A stretch of 64,000 nt of DNA from assembly GCF_040250305.1 (NCBI RefSeq), contig NZ_CP158190.1, positions 1,706,001 to 1,770,000 on the forward strand, in the 5' to 3' direction. Origin of the DNA: Peribacillus frigoritolerans. GTDB taxonomy: Bacteria > Bacillota > Bacilli > Bacillales > DSM-1321. The notes under the pieces are model-generated. The model saw only the letters and a list, made by a program, of their open reading frames with translations. It did no database searches and was not told the DNA's origin. Made by a program: the position numbers and the translations under genes. Below are positions 1-6,491 of the stretch, piece by piece (position 1 is the stretch's first letter; every line of letters starts with the position of its first letter).

Positions 1-75
1 TCTCCCGACAATAGCTATCAATCTATCGTTCACCCGAAAATGTTAACCGGGATACCGGTGCAAAATGCCTCCTGA
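1..75 (+). CDS. spoIIGA: C-terminal end of SpoIIGA, sporulation sigma-E factor processing peptidase (5' truncated by window)
   Basis: The first frame is open from the window edge and ends at TGA 73-75, giving a 24-residue tail that contains IVHPKML. It lies 58 bases upstream of sigE, exactly where spoIIGA sits in Bacillus. SpoIIGA is the membrane-bound aspartic protease that removes the pro-sequence of pro-sigma-E in the mother cell after asymmetric division. The tail resembles what I remember of the SpoIIGA C-terminus, but so short a fragment cannot be identified on sequence alone, so the call leans on synteny. Confidence 0.7.
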   Translation, partial: SPDNSYQSIVHPKMLTGIPVQNAS

Positions 76-133
76 ACCATCGATTCACTCTTAAATTTGA
101 CCCATAATCCGTTTATTAGAAGGGAGAATTATT

Positions 134-853
134 TTGAAGAAATTCATTCTTCGGCTCACTTATTTTTGGTACAAACTATTGTTCAAGCTCGGATTGAAAA
201 CGGACGAAATATTTTATATAGGAGGGAGTGAGGCACTGCCGCCTCCCCTTTCAAAGGAAGAAGAAGCTATACTGATCAATAAATTACCCAATGGCGATGA
301 AGCTGCACGCTCGATCTTGATTGAACGTAATTTAAGGCTGGTGGTTTATATTGCCAGGAAATTTGAAAATACCGGCATCAATATTGAAGATTTAATCAGC
401 ATTGGTACCATAGGTTTAATCAAAGCTGTGAATACATTCAATCCTGAGAAGAAAATAAAACTGGCTACATATGCTTCAAGATGCATCGAGAATGAAATAT
501 TAATGTATTTACGCAGAAATAACAAAATCCGTTCTGAAGTTTCTTTTGATGAACCTCTGAATATTGATTGGGATGGAAACGAACTTCTGTTATCCGATGT
601 ACTTGGAACGGACGATGACATTATCACGAAAGATCTTGAAGCAAACGTTGACCGTAAGCTGCTGACAAAAGCACTTACACAGTTATCTGAACGTGAAAAA
701 CAGATAATGGAACTCCGTTTTGGACTTGCAGGCGGAGAAGAAAAAACCCAAAAGGATGTTGCCGACATGCTGGGGATTTCCCAATCTTACATTTCTCGTT
801 TGGAAAAAAGGATTATTAAGAGGCTTCGTAAAGAATTTAATAAAATGGTGTAA
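134..853 (+). CDS. sigE: RNA polymerase sporulation sigma factor sigma-E (pro-form)
   Basis: The 239-residue product has the full length of Bacillus pro-sigma-E. The first 27 residues are the basic, amphipathic pro-sequence; the mature protein should begin at the [11 protein letters not shown] segment (residue 28 on), where SpoIIGA cleaves the B. subtilis protein. Sigma region 2 follows ([14 protein letters not shown], then the GLIKAVNTF segment). Region 4 carries a helix-turn-helix near residues 205-230 ([19 protein letters not shown]). The start is TTG at 134, with the ribosome binding site GAAGGGAG about 7 bases upstream. Sigma-E drives early mother-cell gene expression in sporulation. The gene follows the spoIIGA end and precedes sigG, the standard spoIIG arrangement. 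Confidence 0.97.
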   Translation: MKKFILRLTYFWYKLLFKLGLKTDEIFYIGGSEALPPPLSKEEEAILINKLPNGDEAARSILIERNLRLVVYIARKFENTGINIEDLISIGTIGLIKAVNTFNPEKKIKLATYASRCIENEILMYLRRNNKIRSEVSFDEPLNIDWDGNELLLSDVLGTDDDIITKDLEANVDRKLLTKALTQLSEREKQIMELRFGLAGGEEKTQKDVADMLGISQSYISRLEKRIIKRLRKEFNKMV

Positions 854-950
854 AAAAATAATTTTGCTTAAATGTCAATCAAATCAATACTTTGGTAGCT
901 ATATTGAAAAATAATGGCGGATTTCTGTTCTAGCCATGTGCATATTTTTT

Positions 951-996
951 CCTCCCGCGGAGATACTGTTTTTTGTACAGCGCTCCTGTGAGGAGG
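951..996 (+). promoter_or_regulatory. Hairpin in the sigG leader that pairs with the sigG ribosome binding site
   Basis: CCTCC at 951-955 pairs with GGAGG at 992-996, which is part of the sigG Shine-Dalgarno sequence. Inside it GGAG (959-962) pairs with CTCC (983-986), and CTGT (966-969) with ACAG (977-980). The result is a three-segment imperfect stem of 13 base pairs that would hide the ribosome binding site. In B. subtilis a conserved sigG leader hairpin that lowers translation is established knowledge; the present structure is read directly from this sequence. A sigma-F/G-like -10 (CATATTT at 941-947) lies just upstream, but I cannot place a -35 with confidence. Confidence 0.7.
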
Positions 997-1004
997 GAAT
1001 AATT

Positions 1005-1784
1005 TTGTCTCGTAATAAGGTTGAAATCTGCGGTGTGGATACATCAAAATTACCGGTTTTAAAGAATGAAGAAATGAGAAAACTCTTTAAAGAACTGCAA
1101 GATGGCGATATTTCAGCAAGAGAAAAACTGGTAAACGGGAATCTTCGACTCGTTCTAAGCGTCATTCAACGCTTCAACAATCGGGGAGAGTATGTAGATG
1201 ATCTATTTCAGGTAGGCTGTATAGGGTTGATGAAGTCGATAGATAACTTTGACCTAGGTCAAAATGTTAAGTTTTCAACGTATGCTGTACCGATGATTAT
1301 TGGAGAAATAAGAAGATATCTTCGTGACAATAATCCAATTCGGGTATCCCGTTCTTTAAGAGACATCGCTTACAAAGCTTTGCAGGTAAAAGAGAAGCTC
1401 ATAAGCCAGACCCTTCGTGAGCCGACAGCTGAAGAAATCGCCAAGGTGTTGGAAGTACCTCATGAAGAAATTGTTTTTGCACTAGATGCTATACAAGATC
1501 CAGTTTCACTTTTTGAACCGATTTATAATGATGGCGGGGATCCGATTTATGTACTCGACCAACTGAGTGATGAAAAAAATAAAGATAGTACCTGGATTGA
1601 TGAGATAGCTATAAATGAAGGTATGAGACGGTTGAATGACCGGGAAAAAATGATCCTTCGTAAACGGTTTTTCCAAGGGAAGACGCAAATGGAGGTAGCC
1701 GAGGAAATCGGCATTTCACAAGCACAGGTCTCCCGATTGGAAAAAGCGGCAATCAAGCAAATGAATAAAAATATCCAACAGTAG
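1005..1784 (+). CDS. sigG: RNA polymerase sporulation sigma factor sigma-G
   Basis: The product of 259 residues starts with SRNKVEICGVDTSKLP, the standard sigma-G N-terminus, and is nearly identical in length to the B. subtilis protein (260). Region 2 contains NGNLRLVLSVIQRF and the DDLFQVGCIGLMK core-binding helix. Region 4 ends in the recognition helix EIGISQAQVSRLEKAA. Sigma-G directs late forespore transcription. The TTG start at 1005 is preceded by AGGAGGG at 991-997, 7 bases away. An upstream ATG at 936 would add 23 residues foreign to the family and place the start inside the leader hairpin, so I reject it. The weak start and masked ribosome binding site both point to deliberately low translation. 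Confidence 0.97.
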   Translation: MSRNKVEICGVDTSKLPVLKNEEMRKLFKELQDGDISAREKLVNGNLRLVLSVIQRFNNRGEYVDDLFQVGCIGLMKSIDNFDLGQNVKFSTYAVPMIIGEIRRYLRDNNPIRVSRSLRDIAYKALQVKEKLISQTLREPTAEEIAKVLEVPHEEIVFALDAIQDPVSLFEPIYNDGGDPIYVLDQLSDEKNKDSTWIDEIAINEGMRRLNDREKMILRKRFFQGKTQMEVAEEIGISQAQVSRLEKAAIKQMNKNIQQ

Positions 1785-1798
1785 AAGCTGAGCATGAG

Positions 1799-1878
1799 AA
1801 GTAGTTAGCTGAAGCGGGTAGGGCAAAAATGTCGATACCCGCTTAGCAGCTACTTATCCATAGCGGCTTTTTTATTTT
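1799..1878 (+). terminator. Long imperfect hairpin after sigG, probable terminator
   Basis: Bases 1799-1820 pair with 1836-1855 to form about 20 base pairs with two single-base bulges (AAGCGGGTA against TACCCGCTT is perfect). The T-rich run TTTTTTATTTT begins only at 1868, about 12 bases after the stem, so it is not a textbook intrinsic terminator. It lies between sigG and ylmC where B. subtilis carries ylmA; no trace of ylmA is visible. The rest of the 220-base gap (1879-2004) holds nothing else that I can name. Confidence 0.5.
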
Positions 1879-2004
1879 GTAGAAAAGCCCTTCCGTGAAT
1901 CGAATGGACGTTTATTTATCGTATTCTTCATCCTTGAGCGCATCATGTCATATACATAGGAATAGGACCTTCATCTATGATGAAATTTTGAGGAGCTGAG
2001 TGAT

Positions 2005-2274
2005 GTGACCAGGATTTCCGAATTTCAAATTAAGGATATCGTCAATATAGCGGATGGCAAGAAATTAGGTAATATGTCAGATCTTGAAATCAATACGGCC
2101 ACGGGGAAAATAGAGGCCATTGTCGTTTCGAATGGAACCAGATTAATGGGTTTTTTTGGCAAGGAGCAGGATATTGTGATTCCGTGGCGCAAAATAAAAA
2201 AAATCGGTGCAGATGTCATACTTGTTGAACATCAGACGGTATTTCAAGCAGAACTGAAAGATGAACGGTTTTAA
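2005..2274 (+). CDS. ylmC: YlmC/YmxH family PRC-barrel sporulation protein
   Basis: This is a small 89-residue protein starting with GTG at 2005, after GAGGAG at 1990-1995. The segment ADGKKLGNMSDLEINTATGKIEAIVV, followed by IVIPWRKIKKIGADVILVE, is the PRC-barrel pattern of the YlmC/YmxH family. Members are found in spore formers; their biochemical role is not established. It is the first gene of the ylmC-ylmH block leading into the cell-division genes, as in B. subtilis. Confidence 0.9.
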   Translation: MTRISEFQIKDIVNIADGKKLGNMSDLEINTATGKIEAIVVSNGTRLMGFFGKEQDIVIPWRKIKKIGADVILVEHQTVFQAELKDERF

Positions 2275-2328
2275 GGTGCATGGCGCAAATATATGATACA
2301 CTAGACTAAAAATAAAGAGGTTTATAGC

Positions 2329-3156
2329 ATGAAAGAGCCATTTGTTTTAATAAAAGATCAATACATGCTCATTGACAGCTGGAGACAAAAAAATCTCCAG
2401 CTCGTAGCGGGCTTCACCACAAAAAATGGGGGAGTCAGTACAGGTGATTTTCAAACATTGAATACCGGTTTTCATGTCGGTGATGAACTTGAAGATGTCC
2501 AGGGAAACCGCAGGGTTATAGCCGATAAGCTGATGTTTCCGCTTAATGAATGGATAGGCGCCGAGCAGACACATGAAACGAAAATCCGTCAAGTTACCAG
2601 CCATGATGGCGGGAGAGGTGCTGCAGATTATGATTCGGCCTTTAAAGCGACTGACGGATTCTATACGAAGGACAAAAACGCTCTATTGACCCTTTGCTAT
2701 GCAGACTGCGTGCCCTTATACTTTCTTGCTCCGGCACATGGTATGATTGGGGTGGCACATGCTGGCTGGAAGGGTACCGTTAATGGAATTGCACGAAAAA
2801 TGGTTGAGGCTTGGCTGAGTGAGGGTATAAAAGCAAATGAGATATTTGCCGTTGTTGGACCGTCAATTTGTTCGAAGTGCTATGTAGTTGATGATTATGT
2901 CATGGATTTAGTGCAGAATTTGCTGGTAGATATTGACGAAAAGCCCTATAATTTAATCAGTGAAGGACAATATCAGTTGGACCTTAAGCAACTTAATGCA
3001 TTGATTCTTCAAAAATCAGGAATTCCACAAAGTCAGATCGACGTTACATCATACTGTACAAGCTGTGATCATGAATTGTTTTTTTCACATCGCCGTGATA
3101 ACGGGAAGACAGGCAGATTGATGAGCTTTATCGGTTGGAAGGAGGATTTAGAGTAA
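2329..3156 (+). CDS. pgeF: YlmD/PgeF family protein: laccase-domain purine nucleoside phosphorylase or peptidoglycan editing factor
   Basis: The 275-residue protein carries the DUF152/YfiH signature. It has an early GAEQTHE segment with a metal-binding histidine, TLCYADCVPLYF with the key cysteine, and GVAHAGWKGT with a second histidine and the family glycines. These are the zinc ligands of the family. Homologues act on purine nucleosides (phosphorylase and adenosine deaminase activity), and E. coli YfiH has been linked to correct amino-acid choice in peptidoglycan precursors. Which role applies here cannot be told from sequence. Its stop is 2 bases before the ylmE start, and its coding end contains the ylmE ribosome binding site. 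Confidence 0.9.
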   Translation: MKEPFVLIKDQYMLIDSWRQKNLQLVAGFTTKNGGVSTGDFQTLNTGFHVGDELEDVQGNRRVIADKLMFPLNEWIGAEQTHETKIRQVTSHDGGRGAADYDSAFKATDGFYTKDKNALLTLCYADCVPLYFLAPAHGMIGVAHAGWKGTVNGIARKMVEAWLSEGIKANEIFAVVGPSICSKCYVVDDYVMDLVQNLLVDIDEKPYNLISEGQYQLDLKQLNALILQKSGIPQSQIDVTSYCTSCDHELFFSHRRDNGKTGRLMSFIGWKEDLE

Positions 3157-3158
3157 TA

Positions 3159-3830
3159 GTGAAAGTAGTGGACAATTTAAAAAACATCGAAGAAAAAATA
3201 AATAGAGCATGTGAAAATAGTGGAAGGGCCCGTGAAGCGATAAAGTTGATCGCAGTGACGAAATATGTTTCGGTCGAGAGAGCGAATGAAGCATTGGAAG
3301 CGGGAATACTCGATTTGGGTGAAAACCGTGACGAAGGGCTTTTGACTAAATATGAAGTGCTCAAGGACAAGCCCACCTGGCATTATATTGGTTCCATGCA
3401 AACACGCAAAGTAAAGAATGTCATCGATAAAATTTCGTATATCCATTCATTGGACCGCATTTCTTTGGCAGAAGAAATTCAAAAACGCGCAAAAGAGCCG
3501 ATAAACTGTTTAGTGCAGGTGAATGTTTCTGGTGAGGAATCAAAACATGGTCTGGATCCTGACGCGACAATGGATTTCATAAAAGGGTTATCCGATTTTG
3601 ATAAGGTGAATGTTGCAGGATTGATGACGATGGCTCCATTGACCGATGATGAACAGGTTTTGCGGGAATGCTTCCGGAAACTGAAGGGCATCCAGGTTGA
3701 AATACAAAATTTAGAGTTGAAGCATGCCCCCTGCACTGAATTGTCCATGGGTATGTCCAATGATTTCATGATTGCCATTGAAGAAGGCGCTACAATGATC
3801 AGGATTGGTACAGCACTTGTAGGCGAATAA
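3159..3830 (+). CDS. ylmE: YggS/PROSC family pyridoxal phosphate homeostasis protein
   Basis: The 223-residue protein has the fold-type III PLP domain of the YggS family. The PLP lysine lies in LIAVTKYVS (around residue 38), followed by LGENRDEG, WHYIGSMQTRK, GLMTMAP, and the C-terminal ELSMGMSNDF and IRIGTALVGE phosphate-binding segments. Members bind PLP without known catalysis and buffer its supply. I choose GTG 3159 because it matches the family N-terminus (KVVDNL) and follows AAGGAGG at 3139-3145. A TTG at 3135 in frame would begin inside that ribosome binding site. It sits next to sepF, as in most Bacilli. Confidence 0.93.
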   Translation: MKVVDNLKNIEEKINRACENSGRAREAIKLIAVTKYVSVERANEALEAGILDLGENRDEGLLTKYEVLKDKPTWHYIGSMQTRKVKNVIDKISYIHSLDRISLAEEIQKRAKEPINCLVQVNVSGEESKHGLDPDATMDFIKGLSDFDKVNVAGLMTMAPLTDDEQVLRECFRKLKGIQVEIQNLELKHAPCTELSMGMSNDFMIAIEEGATMIRIGTALVGE

Positions 3831-3851
3831 TTTTAAGGAGGTACGCTATAG

Positions 3852-4316
3852 ATGTCGTTCGTATCAAAATTTAAATCTTATTTCGCGCTGGATGATGAGT
3901 ATGAGTACAGGGATGAAGTGATGGAAGAAGAGGAGGCTGAACCAAAAGTCGTGAAGTCAGCTAAACAGCAGCAGTCAGCTTCTGCAGGGAATAATACAAA
4001 TCAGAATATCGTAAGTTTGCAAAGCGTACAGAAATCTTCTAAAGTAGTATTATTGGAGCCTCGTGCTTATGCAGAAGCCCAGGAGGTAGCTGACCATTTA
4101 AAAAACAGGCGCGCTGTAGTCGTGAACCTTCAACGAATCCAGCATGACCAAGGAAAGCGAATCATTGATTTTCTAAGTGGGACTGTCTATGCAATCAGCG
4201 GGGATATCCAAAAAATTGGAACAGATATATTCTTATGTACCCCGGACAACGTCGATGTTTCCGGTAATATTACCGGCTTCGCCGCCGAAGAGGAGTACGA
4301 AGAAGCGAGGTGGTAA
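3852..4316 (+). CDS. sepF: Cell division protein SepF
   Basis: SepF binds FtsZ, bundles it and tethers it to the membrane. The 154-residue product has the usual three parts. An N-terminal amphipathic membrane helix ([13 protein letters not shown]) is followed by an acidic and glutamine/serine-rich linker (about residues 15-60). The globular domain runs from [14 protein letters not shown] through [14 protein letters not shown] and [13 protein letters not shown] to IFLCTPDNV. The ribosome binding site is AAGGAGGT just before ATG 3852. The downstream ylmG begins 6 bases after its stop, consistent with a shared transcript. Confidence 0.97.
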   Translation: MSFVSKFKSYFALDDEYEYRDEVMEEEEAEPKVVKSAKQQQSASAGNNTNQNIVSLQSVQKSSKVVLLEPRAYAEAQEVADHLKNRRAVVVNLQRIQHDQGKRIIDFLSGTVYAISGDIQKIGTDIFLCTPDNVDVSGNITGFAAEEEYEEARW

Positions 4317-4322
4317 TGGTTA

Positions 4323-4589
4323 ATGGGTTTAGTGCTTCAGGGTTTATATTATTTAATTGAATTTTATTCAATGGCATTAATCGTTTACATATTGATGTCA
4401 TGGTTCCCCAATGCAAGGGAGACATCGATTGGTCAATTTCTGGAAAAGATTTGCGAACCGTATTTAGAACCGTTCAGAAAGTTCATTCCGCCACTTGGCA
4501 TGATCGATCTTTCACCTCTTGTTGCTTTGCTGGTACTTAATTTTGCCAGCGGTTATGGAATTAATTACTTACAGACTTTGATAGGATGA
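4323..4589 (+). CDS. ylmG: YggT family membrane protein YlmG
   Basis: This is an 88-residue, strongly hydrophobic protein with two predicted membrane segments (about residues 5-25 and 63-85). Between them lies the YggT-family loop [35 protein letters not shown]. Relatives in cyanobacteria and plastids affect division or nucleoid placement; the role in Bacilli is unproven. It starts 6 bases after sepF, a conserved neighbourhood that suggests a link to the divisome. Confidence 0.92.
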   Translation: MGLVLQGLYYLIEFYSMALIVYILMSWFPNARETSIGQFLEKICEPYLEPFRKFIPPLGMIDLSPLVALLVLNFASGYGINYLQTLIG

Positions 4590-4615
4590 TCAACAATTAA
4601 CCTGACATGCATCTT

Positions 4616-4648
4616 ACTACACAGTCGGAAGATTCTCCGCTGTGTAGT
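4616..4648 (+). other. Strong hairpin without a T-tract between ylmG and ylmH
   Basis: ACTACACAG (4616-4624) pairs perfectly with CTGTGTAGT (4640-4648), and CGGA (4626-4629) with TCCG (4636-4639), giving 13 base pairs with one bulged T. No run of T follows, so it is not a classical intrinsic terminator. It might be an RNA processing or stability element inside the division-gene transcript. Confidence 0.55.
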
Positions 4649-4722
4649 TGCAACGCAGAATGAGTTTAATCAATTCCTATGATAAACCATTAATTTAATA
4701 ACTAAGGAGCATTTATTCAATC

Positions 4723-5496
4723 ATGAGCATTTATCAGCATTTCAGGCCGGAGGAAAAAGATTTTATTGACCAGGCCATGAATTGGATTGATCAGGTTAAA
4801 AATTCCTACGCTCCGAAACTATCTGATTTTCTTGATCCGCGTCAGCAGGAAATCCTTACTTCCTTAATGGGGAATGATCCGGATGTGAAACTGCAATTCA
4901 ATGGCGGGAGCGATTTCGTAGAGCGAAAACGTGTGCTCATTTACCCTGATTATTACTCTCCTGAACCATCGGATTTCAATATCTCCTTATACGATATCTC
5001 CTATCCAAAAAAATTTGTAACGCTTGAACATAGGCAAATACTTGGAACCTTGATGTCACTGGGGGTTAAGCGTGAAAAATTTGGTGATATAATAGTGACG
5101 GAGGAGCATATTCAATTTATAGCTGCCGAAGAGATGGATTCATATCTCACTGGGAATCTGGAGAAAATAGGTAATGCTTCCGTTTCCATGAAACGGCTTC
5201 CGATCGAGAATATCGTCCAAGTTAAGGAAAAATGGGAAGAGCATGTAACCACCGTCAGTTCCCTTAGGCTTGACAGTGTGCTATCGTCCGTCCTGAATAT
5301 GTCCCGTCAAAAGACGCAGGCCTTGATAACGTCAGGAAAAGTAAAGGTGAATTTCAAGCAAACGGAAAACGTCTCGGAAGAATGCCGTGAAGGTGATACA
5401 CTTTCCATCAGAGGTTTTGGTAGATGTAAAATAGCTTCCATTGATGGGAAAACCAAGAAGGATAAGTGGAGAATCTCGTTAGGCAGACAAAAATAA
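4723..5496 (+). CDS. ylmH: S4-domain RNA-binding protein YlmH
   Basis: The 257-residue protein ends in an S4 RNA-binding domain (about residues 180-255). It is visible as LRLDSVLSSVLNMSRQKTQALITSGKVKVN followed by EGDTLSIRGFGRCKI. The N-terminal part is the family-specific YlmH domain. In B. subtilis YlmH binds the large ribosomal subunit and can take part in ribosome-associated quality control, alongside the smaller S4 protein RqcP. RqcH, the tailing factor of that pathway, is encoded in this same window at 22790-24511. The gene is separated from ylmG by a hairpin-containing gap of 133 bases and lies just upstream of divIVA. Confidence 0.93.
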   Translation: MSIYQHFRPEEKDFIDQAMNWIDQVKNSYAPKLSDFLDPRQQEILTSLMGNDPDVKLQFNGGSDFVERKRVLIYPDYYSPEPSDFNISLYDISYPKKFVTLEHRQILGTLMSLGVKREKFGDIIVTEEHIQFIAAEEMDSYLTGNLEKIGNASVSMKRLPIENIVQVKEKWEEHVTTVSSLRLDSVLSSVLNMSRQKTQALITSGKVKVNFKQTENVSEECREGDTLSIRGFGRCKIASIDGKTKKDKWRISLGRQK

Positions 5497-5581
5497 TTCA
5501 ATAAAAAGCAGGATTTATAAATTTATTGTCGAATATAGAGTTTTAACATACTAGAGTAGAAACCGTTCTGGAGGTGCCGTA

Positions 5582-6097
5582 ATGCCCTTAACCCCGATAG
5601 ATATACATAACAAGGAATTTAACAAAGTATTTCGAGGGTATGATGAAGATGAAGTAAATGAATTTCTCGACCAGGTCATTAAAGATTATGAACTGATTTT
5701 GAGGGAGAAGAAAGAACTTGAAGATAAACTGAACGAGACTTTTGATCGTTTGGGACATTTTACGACAATTGAGGGTACACTTAACAAGTCGATTATTGTC
5801 GCTCAGGAAGCAGCCGAAGAATTAAGGCGCAATGCCCAAAAAGAAGCGAAACTGATCATAAAGGAAGCAGAGAAAAATGCTGACAGGATCGTCAATGAGT
5901 CACTTGTGAAAGCAAGGAAAATAGCGATGGATATTGAGGATTTGAAAAAGCAATCGAAAGTATTCCGGACGCGTTTCAAAATGCTTGTCGGTGCACAGCT
6001 GGATTTGCTGGACAATGACGATTGGGATCATCTTCTGGATTATGAAGTGGATGCGACTGAAATAGAATTAAATGAGAGAGTGGAAGAGGAAATTTAA
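5582..6097 (+). CDS. divIVA: Cell-division and polarity protein DivIVA
   Basis: DivIVA recognises curved membrane at the poles and septum and positions Min proteins and, in sporulation, the chromosome anchor. The 171-residue product has the conserved N-terminal membrane-binding domain. Phe17 and Arg18 in KVFRGYDEDEVNEFLDQVI match the B. subtilis membrane-contact residues. A long coiled coil follows (about residues 30-135, rich in E, K, A and L) and then an acidic tail. The start ATG 5582 follows TGGAGGTG. No clear terminator separates it from the promoter of the ileS leader, which begins 9 bases after its stop. Confidence 0.96.
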   Translation: MPLTPIDIHNKEFNKVFRGYDEDEVNEFLDQVIKDYELILREKKELEDKLNETFDRLGHFTTIEGTLNKSIIVAQEAAEELRRNAQKEAKLIIKEAEKNADRIVNESLVKARKIAMDIEDLKKQSKVFRTRFKMLVGAQLDLLDNDDWDHLLDYEVDATEIELNERVEEEI

Positions 6098-6105
6098 ACG
6101 ATTCC

Positions 6106-6135
6106 TTGACTTTGAACACTTTTTTCGCATATAAT
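6106..6135 (+). promoter_or_regulatory. Sigma-A-type promoter of the ileS T-box leader
   Basis: TTGACT (6106-6111) and TATAAT (6130-6135) are separated by 18 bases. It lies directly after divIVA and before the T-box leader, so transcription should begin near 6142. Confidence 0.8.
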
Positions 6136-6141
6136 TTTTTA

Positions 6142-6430
6142 ACAATACTATTCATTATGAAATTAGACGATGACAGGGAAAGTAAATTCTTCACACACTT
6201 ATTTTTAGCGAACCGGGGATGGTGAAAGCCCGGAATAAGCGAAGATATTGAAGATCACCCTTGAGTTCTGAGTTGAACCTGCTTGTGCAGTAAGTAAATG
6301 AAGCGTTTCATTCACGTTACGAATGCTCGAGAGGTTGGATTCACTATGTGGATCTTTCTAGCCAGGGTGGTACCGCGGGAAGCAAAGCTTTCTCGTCCCT
6401 TTTTTAGGGATGAGAGGGCTTTTTATTTTG
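6142..6430 (+). promoter_or_regulatory. T-box riboswitch controlling ileS, with probable isoleucine ATC specifier
   Basis: The leader shows the hallmark T-box sequence AGGGTGGTACCGCG at 6364-6377. It also has the Stem I distal hairpin CCGGG-loop-CCCGG at 6213-6233, with the GATGGTGAAAG loop typical of T-boxes. A terminator stem follows at 6387-6419. A candidate specifier codon ATC (Ile) sits at 6254-6256 within GAAGATCACCC, on the 3' side of Stem I. Uncharged tRNA-Ile would pair with the specifier and, through its CCA end, stabilise the antiterminator that uses the T-box, allowing ileS transcription. The specifier assignment agrees with the downstream gene, but it was read by eye. This structure accounts for the long gap between divIVA and ileS. 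Confidence 0.93.
6387..6429 (+). terminator. Regulated terminator of the ileS T-box leader
   Basis: GCTTTCTCGTCCCT (6387-6400) pairs with AGGGATGAGAGGGC (6406-6419), with a few G-T pairs, and is followed by a T-rich tract from 6420. It is mutually exclusive with the antiterminator that uses the T-box at 6364-6377. Confidence 0.9.
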
Positions 6431-6491
6431 GCCGGATATCAAGTCATCGGATCGAATGAATTTTTTTAAAAGACGGATGGAGGATTTTATG

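Noticed and set aside
936..1004. Upstream ATG that would lengthen sigma-G by 23 residues
   Set aside because: It lies before the ribosome binding site AGGAGGG and inside the leader hairpin, and the extra residues are unlike any sigma-G; TTG 1005 fits the family start.
1951..1960. CATATACATA as a sporulation sigma factor -10 for ylmC
   Set aside because: No matching -35 at a proper distance; kept only as a remark because short AT-rich matches are common.
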